From CAVXFS01 sp049582805 (GTDB taxonomy: Bacteria > Pseudomonadota > Gammaproteobacteria > Burkholderiales > Gallionellaceae), in contig JBAUUR010000154.1 in assembly GCA_049582805.1 (NCBI GenBank), positions 1 to 64,000 of the forward strand: a stretch of 64,000 nt of DNA. Reading direction: 5' to 3'. This document shows positions 34,366 to 43,504 of the stretch, piece after piece; within the stretch, counting starts at the first letter, position 1; every line of letters starts with the position of its first letter. The notes beneath the pieces were generated by a model. The model was not told the origin of the DNA. It saw only the letters and a program-made list of their open reading frames with translations, and searched no databases. Both the position numbers and the translations under genes were made by a program.

Positions 34366-37229
34366 GGCTTCTTGCTCCTGGGATTGTTCTTCACATCCAG
34401 ATCGGGGCGGAACGCGGCTTCGATCACGGCCTTCTGCTGTTCGTGATGCAGCGCGAGATAGCCGACTGCCGGCGCGGCAACGGAAGCGCGCAGTGCATAG
34501 CCGAGCTTCATGCCGGGACGCATGTGGCGCAGCAGGTAGTGCTGGATGCGGTGCCACGCGCCCTGGTTGCCCGGTTCTTCCTGGCACCACACTACTTCCG
34601 TGGCGTTCGGGTAAGCGGCCATCTGCGCAGCGAAGGCATCGTGCGGGAAAGGATAAAGCTGTTCCAGTCGAACGATGGCCATGTCCTGGATGCCGCGTTC
34701 GCGCCGCGACGCGACCAGTTCGTAATAGATTTTCCCGCTGCAGAAAATGATGCGCTTGACTGAGGCGCTGTCCAGCTTGTCCGTTTCGTTCAGTATCGGC
34801 TGAAACGATCCTTGCGCCAGCCATTTCAAGGGCGAGGCGGCATCCTTGCTGCGCAGCAGACTCTTCGGCGTGAACACGATCAGCGGCTTGCGGTACGGGC
34901 GCAGCATCTGGCGCCGCAGCAGGTGGAACATCTGCGCCGGCGTCGACGGGATGCACACCTGGATGTTGTACTCAGCGCACAGTTGCAGGTAGCGCTCGAT
35001 GCGGCCCGAAGAATGCTCCGCTCCCTGGCCTTCATAGCCGTGCGGCAACAGCATCACCAGTCCGCACAACCGTCCCCACTTGGCCTCGCCCGAGGCGATG
35101 AACTGATCTATCACCACCTGTGCGCCATTGGCGAAATCGCCGAACTGCGCTTCCCAGATCACCAGCGACTCCGGTTCGGCGGTGGCGTAGCCATATTCGT
35201 AGGCCAGCACCGCTTCTTCCGAAAGTATCGAATCAATTACCAGCGCATCTGCCTGTCCCGTCTCCAGATGACGTAGCGGCATGTACGCACCCTCCTGCCA
35301 CTTCACGCGGTTCTGGTCGTGCAGCATGACATGACGATGGAAGAACGTGCCGCGCCCGCAATCCTGTCCCGACATACGCACCGGGTAACCTTCCGTCAGT
35401 AGCGTGGCATACGCCAGGTTTTCCGCCATGCCCCAATCCAGCGCCTGTTCGCCCCGACCCATGGCACGCCGGTCGGCAATGATTTTTTCAACGCGCGGAT
35501 GCAGCTTGATATTGGACGGAATGGTGGTCAGCCGTTCGGCGAGAAACTGCAAACGTTCGCGCGGCACGGCGGTATTGACCGGTGCGTTCCAGGCTACATC
35601 GGCATTGTATTTTGCCCAGCGCGCGGCATGTCCGTTCTTGGCATCAGCCTCTACCGTCTGCACCGGACTGACACCCTCGTCCATCATGCGCCGATAGGCG
35701 GCGATCATCGCCTCCGGCTCACCCGGCTGGATAATTCCGGCATCCGCCAGACGCTTGGCATACAGCGCGCGCGTACCGGGATGCTGGTGGATAAAGCGGT
35801 ACATGAACGGCTGGGTGACCATCGGCTCATCCTGCTCGTTATGTCCCAGCTTGCGGAAACACACCAGGTCTATCACCACGTCGCGGTGATAGGCCATGCG
35901 GTAATCCAGCGCAATTCCGGTAACCAGCAGCACCGCTTCCGGATCATCCGCGTTGACGTGAAAAATCGGCGCTTCCACCATCTTCGCCACATCGCTGCAA
36001 TACAGCGACGAGCGGGTGTCGCGCGCATCCGAAGTGGTGAAACCGATCTGGTTGTTGATGATGATGTGCACCGTGCCGCCGGTGCGGAAACCGCGCGTCT
36101 GCGACAGGTTCAGCGTTTCCATCACCACGCCCTGGCCGGAGAACGCCGCGTCGCCGTGCAACAGCACCGGCAGCACACGATTGCCGGAAAAGTCGCCGCA
36201 ACGGTGCTGGCGCGCGCGCACCGACCCTTCCACCACCGGGTTGACGATTTCCAGGTGCGAGGGATTGAACGCCAGCACGACGTGCATCGTTCCGCCCGAC
36301 ACCACGATGTCCGACGAGAATCCATTGTGGTATTTCACATCGCCCGAAGTCAGTTCGCTGCTGTGCACGCCCTCGAACTCCGCAAACAGCATGGAGGGCA
36401 GTTTGCCGAGGATGTTGACCAGCACGTTGAGCCGCCCGCGATGCGCCATGCCGATCACCGTCTCTTGCACGCCATGTCCGCTCGCACGCTGCAACAGGTG
36501 ATCCAGCATCGGCACCAGCGTTTCGCCGCCTTCCAGCGAAAAGCGCTTCTGGCCGACGTACTTGGTATGCAGATAACGCTCCAGCGTTTCTGCGGCAGTC
36601 AGCCGTGCCAGAATTTGCCGCTTTGCCGTATCCGGAAAATCCGCCACGCCGCGCGTTCCTTCAAAGCGTTGCTGGATCCAGCGCTTCTGCCCGATGTCGC
36701 TGATGTACATGTATTCCGTTCCAATGCTGCCGCAATACGTCTGGCGCAGCAGTTGCAGTATCTCGCGCAGCGTCATGCGCTGGGCAGCCACCAGCGATCC
36801 GGTCTCGAACGTGGTATCCATGTCCGTTTCAGTGAAGCCGTAATAGGCCGGCTCGAGCTCCGGCACTTGCGGTTTGTCGTGGCGATTCAACGGATCGAGG
36901 TTGGCCATGCGCACACCGAGGAAACGATGCGCGTTGATCAGTTGCAGCACGGCAACCTGTTTGCGGAACATGCCGGCCTGCGCTGCATCTGCAACGGCGG
37001 GATGCCCGGGCAGCGCGGCGAAAGCCCGCTGGATCGGCGTATGCGCCACATCGTGCGCTGCGCCCGGTGCAGCCTGCAAGCCGTCAAAATAAGCGCGCCA
37101 TGCCTCCGGCACCGATGACGGATTGGCAAGGTAATCCTCGTATAACCCCTCAACGAACACATCGTTCATCCCGAACAGCAGCGATGTGTCGCGCATGGTC
37201 TGCATGGTGTTTTCTTGTTGGGCAGCCAT
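34362..37229 (-). CDS. sucA: 2-oxoglutarate dehydrogenase E1 component
   Basis: Thiamine-diphosphate-dependent decarboxylation of 2-oxoglutarate in the TCA cycle. The 955 residues match the family, with an N-terminal LLFGMNDVFVEGLYEDYLAN motif, GMAHRGRLNVLVNILGK and the ThDP/Mg-binding GDAAFSGQGVVMETLNLS region. The C-terminal part has the transketolase-like EAQFGDFANGAQVVIDQFI. The ATG at 37229 is preferred; an alternative lies at 37205. It is coupled to sucB by ATGA. Confidence 0.97.
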   Translation of the reverse strand: MAAQQENTMQTMRDTSLLFGMNDVFVEGLYEDYLANPSSVPEAWRAYFDGLQAAPGAAHDVAHTPIQRAFAALPGHPAVADAAQAGMFRKQVAVLQLINAHRFLGVRMANLDPLNRHDKPQVPELEPAYYGFTETDMDTTFETGSLVAAQRMTLREILQLLRQTYCGSIGTEYMYISDIGQKRWIQQRFEGTRGVADFPDTAKRQILARLTAAETLERYLHTKYVGQKRFSLEGGETLVPMLDHLLQRASGHGVQETVIGMAHRGRLNVLVNILGKLPSMLFAEFEGVHSSELTSGDVKYHNGFSSDIVVSGGTMHVVLAFNPSHLEIVNPVVEGSVRARQHRCGDFSGNRVLPVLLHGDAAFSGQGVVMETLNLSQTRGFRTGGTVHIIINNQIGFTTSDARDTRSSLYCSDVAKMVEAPIFHVNADDPEAVLLVTGIALDYRMAYHRDVVIDLVCFRKLGHNEQDEPMVTQPFMYRFIHQHPGTRALYAKRLADAGIIQPGEPEAMIAAYRRMMDEGVSPVQTVEADAKNGHAARWAKYNADVAWNAPVNTAVPRERLQFLAERLTTIPSNIKLHPRVEKIIADRRAMGRGEQALDWGMAENLAYATLLTEGYPVRMSGQDCGRGTFFHRHVMLHDQNRVKWQEGAYMPLRHLETGQADALVIDSILSEEAVLAYEYGYATAEPESLVIWEAQFGDFANGAQVVIDQFIASGEAKWGRLCGLVMLLPHGYEGQGAEHSSGRIERYLQLCAEYNIQVCIPSTPAQMFHLLRRQMLRPYRKPLIVFTPKSLLRSKDAASPLKWLAQGSFQPILNETDKLDSASVKRIIFCSGKIYYELVASRRERGIQDMAIVRLEQLYPFPHDAFAAQMAAYPNATEVVWCQEEPGNQGAWHRIQHYLLRHMRPGMKLGYALRASVAAPAVGYLALHHEQQKAVIEAAFRPDLDVKNNPRSKKP

Positions 37230-37261
37230 AAACCGTTCCAGCTAAATCGTCCTCCATGGAG

Positions 37262-37335
37262 GGTGGATAAAGGCCGAAGGCCGTATCCACCTGCATGGAT
37301 GATGGATACACGCCTGGCGGCGCTTTATCCCCCCT
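37262..37335. repeat. Paired palindromic repeat (REP/BIME-like) between gltA and sucA
   Basis: The left unit, 37262-37291, is an imperfect hairpin with GGTGGATA and TATCCACC ends around GGCCGAAGGCC. A second, more diverged unit follows in the opposite orientation (TGGATACACGCC to GGCGCTTTATCC). It belongs to the same family as 49519-49595. Confidence 0.7.
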
Positions 37336-37341
37336 GCACGT

Positions 37342-38628
37342 TTAACGGTTGCCGACAGGCACATAATCACGTTTGGCCGCCCCCCGGTACAACTGGCGCG
37401 GGCGGCCAATCTTGCGTTCATTGTCTGCGATCATCTCGTTCCACTGCGAGATCCAGCCTATGGTGCGCGCCAGCGCAAAGAACACGGTAAACATATTGGT
37501 CGGCACGCCCAGCGCGCGCAGCACGATGCCGGAATAGAAATCCACGTTGGGATACAGCTTGCGCTCGATGAAGTAGTCATCCTTGAGCGCGATCTGCTCC
37601 AGTTCCAGCGCCATCTGGAACAGCCTGTCATCTTCCAGCCTCAGTTCCCTGAGCACCTCGTAACAGGTGGTGCGCATCACCGCTGCGCGCGGATCCATGT
37701 TCTTGTATACGCGGTGGCCGAAACCCATCAGGCGGTATTTCTTGTCTTTCACGCCCTGTATGAAAGCCGCCACGCGCGAACTGTCGCCGATTTCCTCCAG
37801 CATCTTCAGCACCGCTTCGTTCGCTCCGCCGTGCGCCGGCCCCCACAGCGCGGCGATACCGGAAGATACACAGGCATACGGATTGGCGCCGCTGGAACCC
37901 GCGAGGCGCACGGTAGAAGTGGAAGCGTTCTGTTCATGGTCGGCATGCAGGATGAAAATGCGCTCCAGCGCGCGCACCAGAATCGGGTTCGGCACATATT
38001 CCTCGCATGGCGTGCCAAACGTCATGTACATGAAATTCTCCACGTAACCGAAGGCATTCTTCGGATACATGAACGGCTCACCGGTGTTGTACTTGTAGGC
38101 CATCGCCGCGATGGTCGGCACCTTGGCGATCATGCGAAATGCCGAAATTTCGCGATATTCCGGATTATCGATGTCGATCGAGTCGTGGTAGAACGCGGAC
38201 AGCGCGCCGACCACGCCCACCATCACCGCCATCGGGTGCGCATCGCGGCGGAAGCCGTTGTAGAAACGCACCATCTGGTCATGCACCATGGTGTGCATGG
38301 TGACCTTTCTGTTGAACTCGGCCTTCTGCTGCGCGTCCGGCAATTCGCCGTTCAACAGCAGGTAGCACACCTCGAGAAAATCGGAGTGTTGCGCCAGCTG
38401 CTCGATCGGATAGCCGCGGTAATATAACAGCCCGGCTTCACCATCAATATAGGTGATGTCGGAAGAACAGCTCGCCGTCGAAAGGAAGCCGGGATCGTAG
38501 GTAAACATGCCCAGTTTGCCCAGATTGCGGATATCTATCACGTCCGGCCCCAATGTACCGGACAGAATTGGCAACTCGACGCTGCGTCCATCGTCCAGCG
38601 TCAGCCTAGCAACGCGCTTGTTATCCAT
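37342..38628 (-). CDS. gltA: Citrate synthase, type II
   Basis: Condenses oxaloacetate and acetyl-CoA at the entry of the TCA cycle. The 428 residues have the hexameric, NADH-regulated type of N-terminal domain and the active-site His in LHADHEQNASTSTVRLAGSS, His in GFGHRVYKNMDPRA and Asp in the C-terminal part (LYPNVDFYSGI). A GAGGGGGAGG Shine-Dalgarno sequence precedes the ATG. It lies between sdhE and sucA in the same direction. Confidence 0.97.
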   Translation of the reverse strand: MDNKRVARLTLDDGRSVELPILSGTLGPDVIDIRNLGKLGMFTYDPGFLSTASCSSDITYIDGEAGLLYYRGYPIEQLAQHSDFLEVCYLLLNGELPDAQQKAEFNRKVTMHTMVHDQMVRFYNGFRRDAHPMAVMVGVVGALSAFYHDSIDIDNPEYREISAFRMIAKVPTIAAMAYKYNTGEPFMYPKNAFGYVENFMYMTFGTPCEEYVPNPILVRALERIFILHADHEQNASTSTVRLAGSSGANPYACVSSGIAALWGPAHGGANEAVLKMLEEIGDSSRVAAFIQGVKDKKYRLMGFGHRVYKNMDPRAAVMRTTCYEVLRELRLEDDRLFQMALELEQIALKDDYFIERKLYPNVDFYSGIVLRALGVPTNMFTVFFALARTIGWISQWNEMIADNERKIGRPRQLYRGAAKRDYVPVGNR

Positions 38629-38654
38629 GCCTCCCCCTCTACGATTTTTTTGCC

Positions 38655-38933
38655 TCAGGCGCTCCTGAGCAGTTCAAGCAACGCGCCCGCATCATCCCTG
38701 GGCGGCGATGCCCTGCCCGTAATCATATCCCAGAGTACCACATCCGACATATCCAGCAGCGCATCGAATGCTGCACGCTGCGCTTCGTCCAGGCCCGCAT
38801 AATGCCGCTCAATAAAGCGGCCCAGAACGATATCCAGTTCCAGCATGCCGCGCCGGCAGCGCCAGCGCAAACGACGTGCCATCTCAGGATTCAGCATTCC
38901 GGATTCCGGATTCGGATCTGCTTGGCTCAACAT
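38655..38933 (-). CDS. sdhE: Succinate dehydrogenase assembly factor SdhE
   Basis: Promotes covalent FAD attachment to SdhA. Up to 92 residues, with the family signature RRGMLELD (28-35) and a following ERHYAGLDEAQ. Three in-frame ATGs are possible (38933, 38897, 38882). The first 15 or so residues (DPNPESGMLNPE) are encoded by degenerate GAATCCGGA repeats, so the true start may be 38897 or 38882. It sits directly after sdhB, as expected for its function. Confidence 0.9.
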   Translation of the reverse strand: MLSQADPNPESGMLNPEMARRLRWRCRRGMLELDIVLGRFIERHYAGLDEAQRAAFDALLDMSDVVLWDMITGRASPPRDDAGALLELLRSA

Positions 38934-38970
38934 AACCTGATCCGACTCCCGATCCCCGACTCCAGATTCC

Positions 38971-39678
38971 TCATACCACCCGCTTCACCATCAACTCTTT
39001 TATCTTTCCAATCGCCTGCGTCGGGTTCAATTCCTTCGGGCACACGTCCACGCAGCTCATGATGGTGTGGCAGCGGAACAGCCGGTAGGGATCCTCCAGG
39101 TCATCCAGTCGTTCGCCGGTAGCCTGATCGCGCGTGTCCGCAATAAAGCGGTAAGCCTGCAACAGCCCGGCCGGACCGACGAACTTGTCCGGATTCCACC
39201 AGAACGACGGGCAGGCAGTGGAGCAGCACGCACACAGAATGCACTCATACAGGCCGTTCAGTTCCGCGCGCTGCGCAGGCGATTGCAGCCGCTCCGTCTC
39301 CGGAGGCGGATCGTGGTTGACGAGATACGGCTTGATCGAATGGTACTGCTTGAAGAACTGCGTCATGTCCACGATCAGGTCGCGGATCACCGGCAAGCCG
39401 GGCAAAGGGCGAATCTCGACCGGTTGCTTCAAACCGGCCAGCGGCGTGATGCAGGCCAGCCCATTGCGTCCGTTGATGTTCATCGCGTCCGAGCCGCAGA
39501 CGCCTTCACGGCAGGACTTGCGCAGGCTCAGGCTGTCGTCCTGCTCCTTGATGCGCAGCAACGCATCCAGCAGCATTTTTCCCTGCGTGGGATTGTCCGC
39601 CTCGACATCCAGTTCGTAATCCTGCATGTGGGGATGATCATCGGTTTCCGGGTTGTAGCGGTAGATTCTGAATTTCAT
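38971..39678 (-). CDS. sdhB: Succinate dehydrogenase iron-sulfur subunit
   Basis: Carries electrons from SdhA FAD to quinone through three Fe-S clusters. The 235 residues show the [2Fe-2S] motif CREGVCGSDAMN (55-66) and the two ferredoxin motifs CILCACCSTACP and CHTIMSCVDVCPKELNP. An AGGAAAAAC Shine-Dalgarno sequence precedes the ATG. It lies between sdhA and sdhE. Confidence 0.97.
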   Translation of the reverse strand: MKFRIYRYNPETDDHPHMQDYELDVEADNPTQGKMLLDALLRIKEQDDSLSLRKSCREGVCGSDAMNINGRNGLACITPLAGLKQPVEIRPLPGLPVIRDLIVDMTQFFKQYHSIKPYLVNHDPPPETERLQSPAQRAELNGLYECILCACCSTACPSFWWNPDKFVGPAGLLQAYRFIADTRDQATGERLDDLEDPYRLFRCHTIMSCVDVCPKELNPTQAIGKIKELMVKRVV

Positions 39679-39689
39679 GTTTTTCCTAA

Positions 39690-39761
39690 GATTGTGGCCT
39701 GTAGCAGGTAGCTTGTAGCAAAAGCCGAGTGGCTACCCGCTACGCGCTATGAGCTACAAGT
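39690..39761. repeat. GTAGC-rich imperfect inverted repeat between sdhA and sdhB
   Basis: The 83-bp gap inside the sdh operon is built of GTAGC/GCTAC repeats: TGTAGCAGGTAGCTTGTAGC on the left and GCTACCCGCTACGCGC plus GAGCTACA on the right. They can fold into an imperfect hairpin in the mRNA. A role in setting SdhA:SdhB levels is speculation. Confidence 0.5.
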
Positions 39762-41525
39762 TCAATACACCCGCGCTTTCGGCGGAAATGATTCCACCGT
39801 CAGCGGCTTGAGCCGCACCGGCTTGTAATCCAGCTTGTGTCCCTCGCTGAAATACAGTGAGTGCTTCAACCACTTGTCATCATCGCGCTGCGGAAAGTCG
39901 TCGCGCGCATGGGCGCCGCGGCTTTCCTCGCGCGCTGCGGCGGCATGCAGGGTGGCCTGCGCGACTTCGATCAGATTATCGAGTTCCAGCGCTTCCACCC
40001 GTGCGGTGTTGAACACCTTGCTCTTGTCCTTGATCGCAGTGTGCCTCGCGCGCTCCGCCACCTCGCATATCTTGGCCACGCCCTCGGCCAGCAAATCGGG
40101 AAAGCGGAACACGCCGCAATGCGTCTGCATCACCCGGCGCATTTCCGCGCCCACCTCGGCCACGCTGTCGCCGTCTTTTTGACCGTCCAGGCTGGCAAGG
40201 CGCGCCAACGAACGATCCGCCGCATCGCCAGGAAGCGGCTTGGGATGGGGATTGCGCTGCAGGTCTTCGATGATCTGCCGCGCCGCCTCGCGCCCGAACA
40301 CCAGCAGGTCGAGCAGCGAGTTGCAACCCAGCCGATTGGCGCCGTGCACCGACACGCAGGCGCATTCTCCGACCGCATAGAAACCCTGCACAATTTCCTC
40401 CGGCCCGGTGCGGTACGGCGCAACCACCTGCCCGTGATAATTGGCCGGGATGCCGCCCATCATGTAATGCGCCGTCGGCACCACCGGGATCGGCGCATCC
40501 AGCGGATCGACGTGCGCAAACTTGATGGCGATATCGCGGATGCCGGGCAGACGCTGGCGGATCACCTGTTCGCCGATGTGATCGACTTTCAGCAGCACAT
40601 GGTCAGCATGCGGCCCGCAGCCGCGTCCCTGCTTGATCTCGGTGGCGATCGCGCGCGACACCACATCGCGGCTGGCGAGGTCTTGCGCGGTCGGCGCATA
40701 TTTCGTCATGAAGCGCTCGCCGTCCCTGTTGACCAGATAGCCGCCCTCGCCGCGCACCCCTTCCGAGATCAGCACGCCCGCGCCGTAGACGCCGGTGGGA
40801 TGGAACTGGAAGAACTCCATGTCCTGCAGCGGAATGCCGGCGCGCGCCGCCATGCCGAGGCCGTCGCCGGTATTGATGTACGCGTTGGTGCTGGCCTGGA
40901 AGATGCGCCCCGCGCCGCCGGTGGCGAACAGCGTGGCGCGCGCCTGCAGGATCATCACCTCGCTGGTTTCGATCTCCATCGCCACCACGCCGAGCACGTC
41001 GCCGTCCGCATCGCGGATCAGGTCCAGCGCCATCCATTCGACGAAAAAATGCGTGTTGGCTTTCACGTTCTGCTGATACAGGGTATGCAGCAGCGCATGG
41101 CCGGTGCGGTCGGCGGCGGCGCAGGCGCGCTGCACTGGCGTCTTGCCGTAGTCCTGCATATGCCCGCCGAACGGGCGCTGGTAGATCTTGCCGTTGTGGA
41201 GGCGGTCGAAGGGCATGCCAAAATGCTCCAGCTCGTACACCACCTCGGGGGCGGCGCGGCACATGAATTCGATCGCATCCTGGTCGCCGAGGTAATCGGA
41301 ACCCTTCACCGTGTCGTACATGTGCCAGTGCCAGTTATCCTCGCTGACGTTGCCCAATGACGCCGCGATGCCGCCCTGCGCCGCGACGGTATGCGAGCGC
41401 GTGGGAAACACCTTGGACAGCACCGCCACTTTCAGTCCGGCCTCCGACAACGCCAAAGCCGCGCGCATCCCCGCGCCGCCCGCGCCGACGATTACCACAT
41501 CGAAAGTTCGTTTTGCGATTGCCAT
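39762..41525 (-). CDS. sdhA: Succinate dehydrogenase flavoprotein subunit
   Basis: Oxidises succinate to fumarate at the inner membrane. The 587 residues have the FAD-binding VIVGAGGAGMRAAL (11-24), the flavinylated His45 in TRSHTVAAQGG and the catalytic REESRGAHARDDFP region. An AAGGACAGG Shine-Dalgarno sequence lies four bases before the ATG. It is downstream of sdhC-sdhD in the usual order. Confidence 0.97.
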   Translation of the reverse strand: MAIAKRTFDVVIVGAGGAGMRAALALSEAGLKVAVLSKVFPTRSHTVAAQGGIAASLGNVSEDNWHWHMYDTVKGSDYLGDQDAIEFMCRAAPEVVYELEHFGMPFDRLHNGKIYQRPFGGHMQDYGKTPVQRACAAADRTGHALLHTLYQQNVKANTHFFVEWMALDLIRDADGDVLGVVAMEIETSEVMILQARATLFATGGAGRIFQASTNAYINTGDGLGMAARAGIPLQDMEFFQFHPTGVYGAGVLISEGVRGEGGYLVNRDGERFMTKYAPTAQDLASRDVVSRAIATEIKQGRGCGPHADHVLLKVDHIGEQVIRQRLPGIRDIAIKFAHVDPLDAPIPVVPTAHYMMGGIPANYHGQVVAPYRTGPEEIVQGFYAVGECACVSVHGANRLGCNSLLDLLVFGREAARQIIEDLQRNPHPKPLPGDAADRSLARLASLDGQKDGDSVAEVGAEMRRVMQTHCGVFRFPDLLAEGVAKICEVAERARHTAIKDKSKVFNTARVEALELDNLIEVAQATLHAAAAREESRGAHARDDFPQRDDDKWLKHSLYFSEGHKLDYKPVRLKPLTVESFPPKARVY

Positions 41526-41666
41526 TACCTGTCCTTCGATATCATTCCGGGCTGCGCTGAAATGACGAACCTTGAATCATCGCAAATGATCCACCACGTG
41601 TCATATCCCCTCCCCCTGCAAAGGCGAAGGGACAAGTGTGGTTCCAGCAGACTATCCGAGATCATT

Positions 41667-42014
41667 TCAAAATCCCCACAATATCTGCACCGACCAGATC
41701 GCGTACAGCATCAGCGCCAGTATCACCGTTACATGGATCACCAGGCGCGCACCGGCCGGCTTCACATAATCCATCACAATGTCGCGCACACCGACCCAGG
41801 CGTGGCAGAACAGCGCCAGCAGCGTCAACAGCGTGAACGAGCGCATCACGTTGCTGGAAAACAATCCGGTCCATGCGTTGTAATCGAGGTCGGGATGCAG
41901 CAACAGCCAGTTCACGATGAACAGGGTATACAGCGCCATCACCACGGCGCTGACACGCTGCACCAGCCAGCTGCGCAGGCCGTAATGTGCGCCGGTGACG
42001 ATGCGGTCTACCAA
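41667..42014 (-). CDS. sdhD: Succinate dehydrogenase membrane anchor subunit SdhD
   Basis: A quinone- and haem-associated anchor of complex II. Called from a TTG at 42014 (115 residues), which gives the family-like N-terminus beginning VDRIVTGAHYGLRSWLVQR after the initiator, with GGGAG seven bases before it. The frame is open much further upstream, but that part overlaps sdhC. Three transmembrane helices and the ALFCHAWVGVRDIVMDY haem/quinone segment are visible. It overlaps the sdhC stop. Confidence 0.9.
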   Translation of the reverse strand: MVDRIVTGAHYGLRSWLVQRVSAVVMALYTLFIVNWLLLHPDLDYNAWTGLFSSNVMRSFTLLTLLALFCHAWVGVRDIVMDYVKPAGARLVIHVTVILALMLYAIWSVQILWGF

Positions 42015-42382
42015 AGCCGCACTCCCAGCAGAATCGTCAACGCCAGGCTCACGACCAGCACCCACTTGCTGCTGGCGCGCGCCTGCGCCAATTCGACGCC
42101 GCGATCCAGGTCGATCGCCAGATAGCGGATTCCCGCGCAAAAGTGATGCAGGAAGGCCCACAACATGAAAATCCAGAACAACTTGCTGGCCGCGTGCCGG
42201 AACATCCATGAAAGCAGCGTATAGGTCTCGATCGAGCGCAGGCTGTATTGCAGCGTCCACAGCAGCAACGGCAATGCCAGGAACAGCAATGCGCCGCTGA
42301 TGCGGTGCAGGATCGAAACGAAACCGGGCAACGGCAGCCTGATCCGGCGCAGATCGAGATATTTGGGGCGACTATTGTTCAT
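42008..42382 (-). CDS. sdhC: Succinate dehydrogenase cytochrome b556 subunit SdhC
   Basis: The other membrane anchor, contributing a haem ligand in LHHFCAGIRYL. 124 residues from the ATG at 42382 (MNNSRPKYLDL), which fits the family; a GTG at 42397 would add five residues. Three transmembrane helices follow the typical IRLPLPGFVSILHRISG. It is the first gene of the sdh operon, divergent from mdh across about 100 bp. Confidence 0.94.
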   Translation of the reverse strand: MNNSRPKYLDLRRIRLPLPGFVSILHRISGALLFLALPLLLWTLQYSLRSIETYTLLSWMFRHAASKLFWIFMLWAFLHHFCAGIRYLAIDLDRGVELAQARASSKWVLVVSLALTILLGVRLW

Positions 42383-42481
42383 TAGGATGATGAACACACA
42401 AAACCGGCTGCAATGTTAACATCCTTTGCCTGTCCTTCGAACGCTGGCAAAATGCCACCACCCACTGCGCAGGAGCCTGCC

Positions 42482-43468
42482 ATGAAAGCCCCCATCCGCA
42501 TCACCGTCACCGGCGCCGCCGGGCAGATCGGCTACAGCATGCTGTTCCGTATCGCCGACGGCGACATGCTGGGCCACGAACAACCCGTCATCCTGCAACT
42601 GCTCGATGTGCCGCAGGCACAGCAGGCGCTGCGCGGCGTGGCGATGGAACTGGAAGACTGCGTGTTCCCCATGCTGCAACAGATCATCGTCACCGACGAC
42701 CCGCGCATCGCCTTCCGCGATGCCGAGGTGGCGCTGCTGGTCGGCGCGCGCCCGCGCAGCAAGGGCATGGAGCGCAAGGATCTGCTCGAAGCCAACGGCG
42801 CGATCTTTTCCGAGCAGGGCCGGATATTGAACGAACTCGCCGCGCGCCACGTCAAGGTGCTGGTGGTCGGCAATCCGGCCAACACCAACGCGCTGATCGC
42901 GATGAAGAACGCACCCGACCTTGCCCCGACAAACTTCAGCGCGATGATGCGCCTCGACCACAACCGCGCCATCGCGCAGGTGGCGCTGAAGCTATTTCAG
43001 CCGATACGCGACATCGCCAAGATGGTGGTGTGGGGCAACCATTCCGGCACGCAATATCCCGACCTGTCGCATGCGGAAATCCGCGGACGCCGCGTGCTCG
43101 ACATCCTGCAGGATCACACCTGGATCGAGAACGAATTCATTCCCACCGTGCAGAAGCGCGGCGCGGCAGTGCTCGAAGCGCGCGGTTTGAGCAGCGCGGC
43201 CAGCGCGGCGAACGCCGCCATCACCCACGTCCACGACTGGCTGCTGCATTCTCATCACAATGACTGGGTCACCATGAGCGTCCCATCGGACGGCAGCTAT
43301 GGCATTCCGGAGGGCGTGGTATTCGGTTTCCCGGTCACCTGCCGCAACGGCCATTATCATATCGTGCAGGATTTACCGATCAGCGAGCTCGGCCGCAAAC
43401 ACATGCTGGAAAGCCATCGGGAACTGCTGGAAGAACGCGAGCATGTGAAACATTTGCTTGGTCGCTAG
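42482..43468 (+). CDS. mdh: Malate dehydrogenase (NAD)
   Basis: Oxidises malate to oxaloacetate. I start at the ATG at 42482 because CAGGAG lies seven to twelve bases before it and the product then begins directly with MKAPIRITVTGAAGQIGYSM. The 328 residues include the substrate-binding GARPRSKGMERKDLL region, the catalytic Asp/His pair in RLDHNR and WGNHSGTQYPD, and family length. It diverges from sdhC. Confidence 0.96.
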   Translation: MKAPIRITVTGAAGQIGYSMLFRIADGDMLGHEQPVILQLLDVPQAQQALRGVAMELEDCVFPMLQQIIVTDDPRIAFRDAEVALLVGARPRSKGMERKDLLEANGAIFSEQGRILNELAARHVKVLVVGNPANTNALIAMKNAPDLAPTNFSAMMRLDHNRAIAQVALKLFQPIRDIAKMVVWGNHSGTQYPDLSHAEIRGRRVLDILQDHTWIENEFIPTVQKRGAAVLEARGLSSAASAANAAITHVHDWLLHSHHNDWVTMSVPSDGSYGIPEGVVFGFPVTCRNGHYHIVQDLPISELGRKHMLESHRELLEEREHVKHLLGR

Positions 43469-43504
43469 ACCGATCAATCAGACATTCATGGAAAAATACG
43501 CGCC

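Noticed and set aside
35499..37118. A 539-codon frame opposite sucA.
   Set aside because: Antisense shadow of a strongly conserved gene; His/Arg-rich with no domain features.
39861..41360. A 499-codon frame opposite sdhA.
   Set aside because: Same pattern: GC-rich coding DNA leaves the reverse frame open. No family resemblance.
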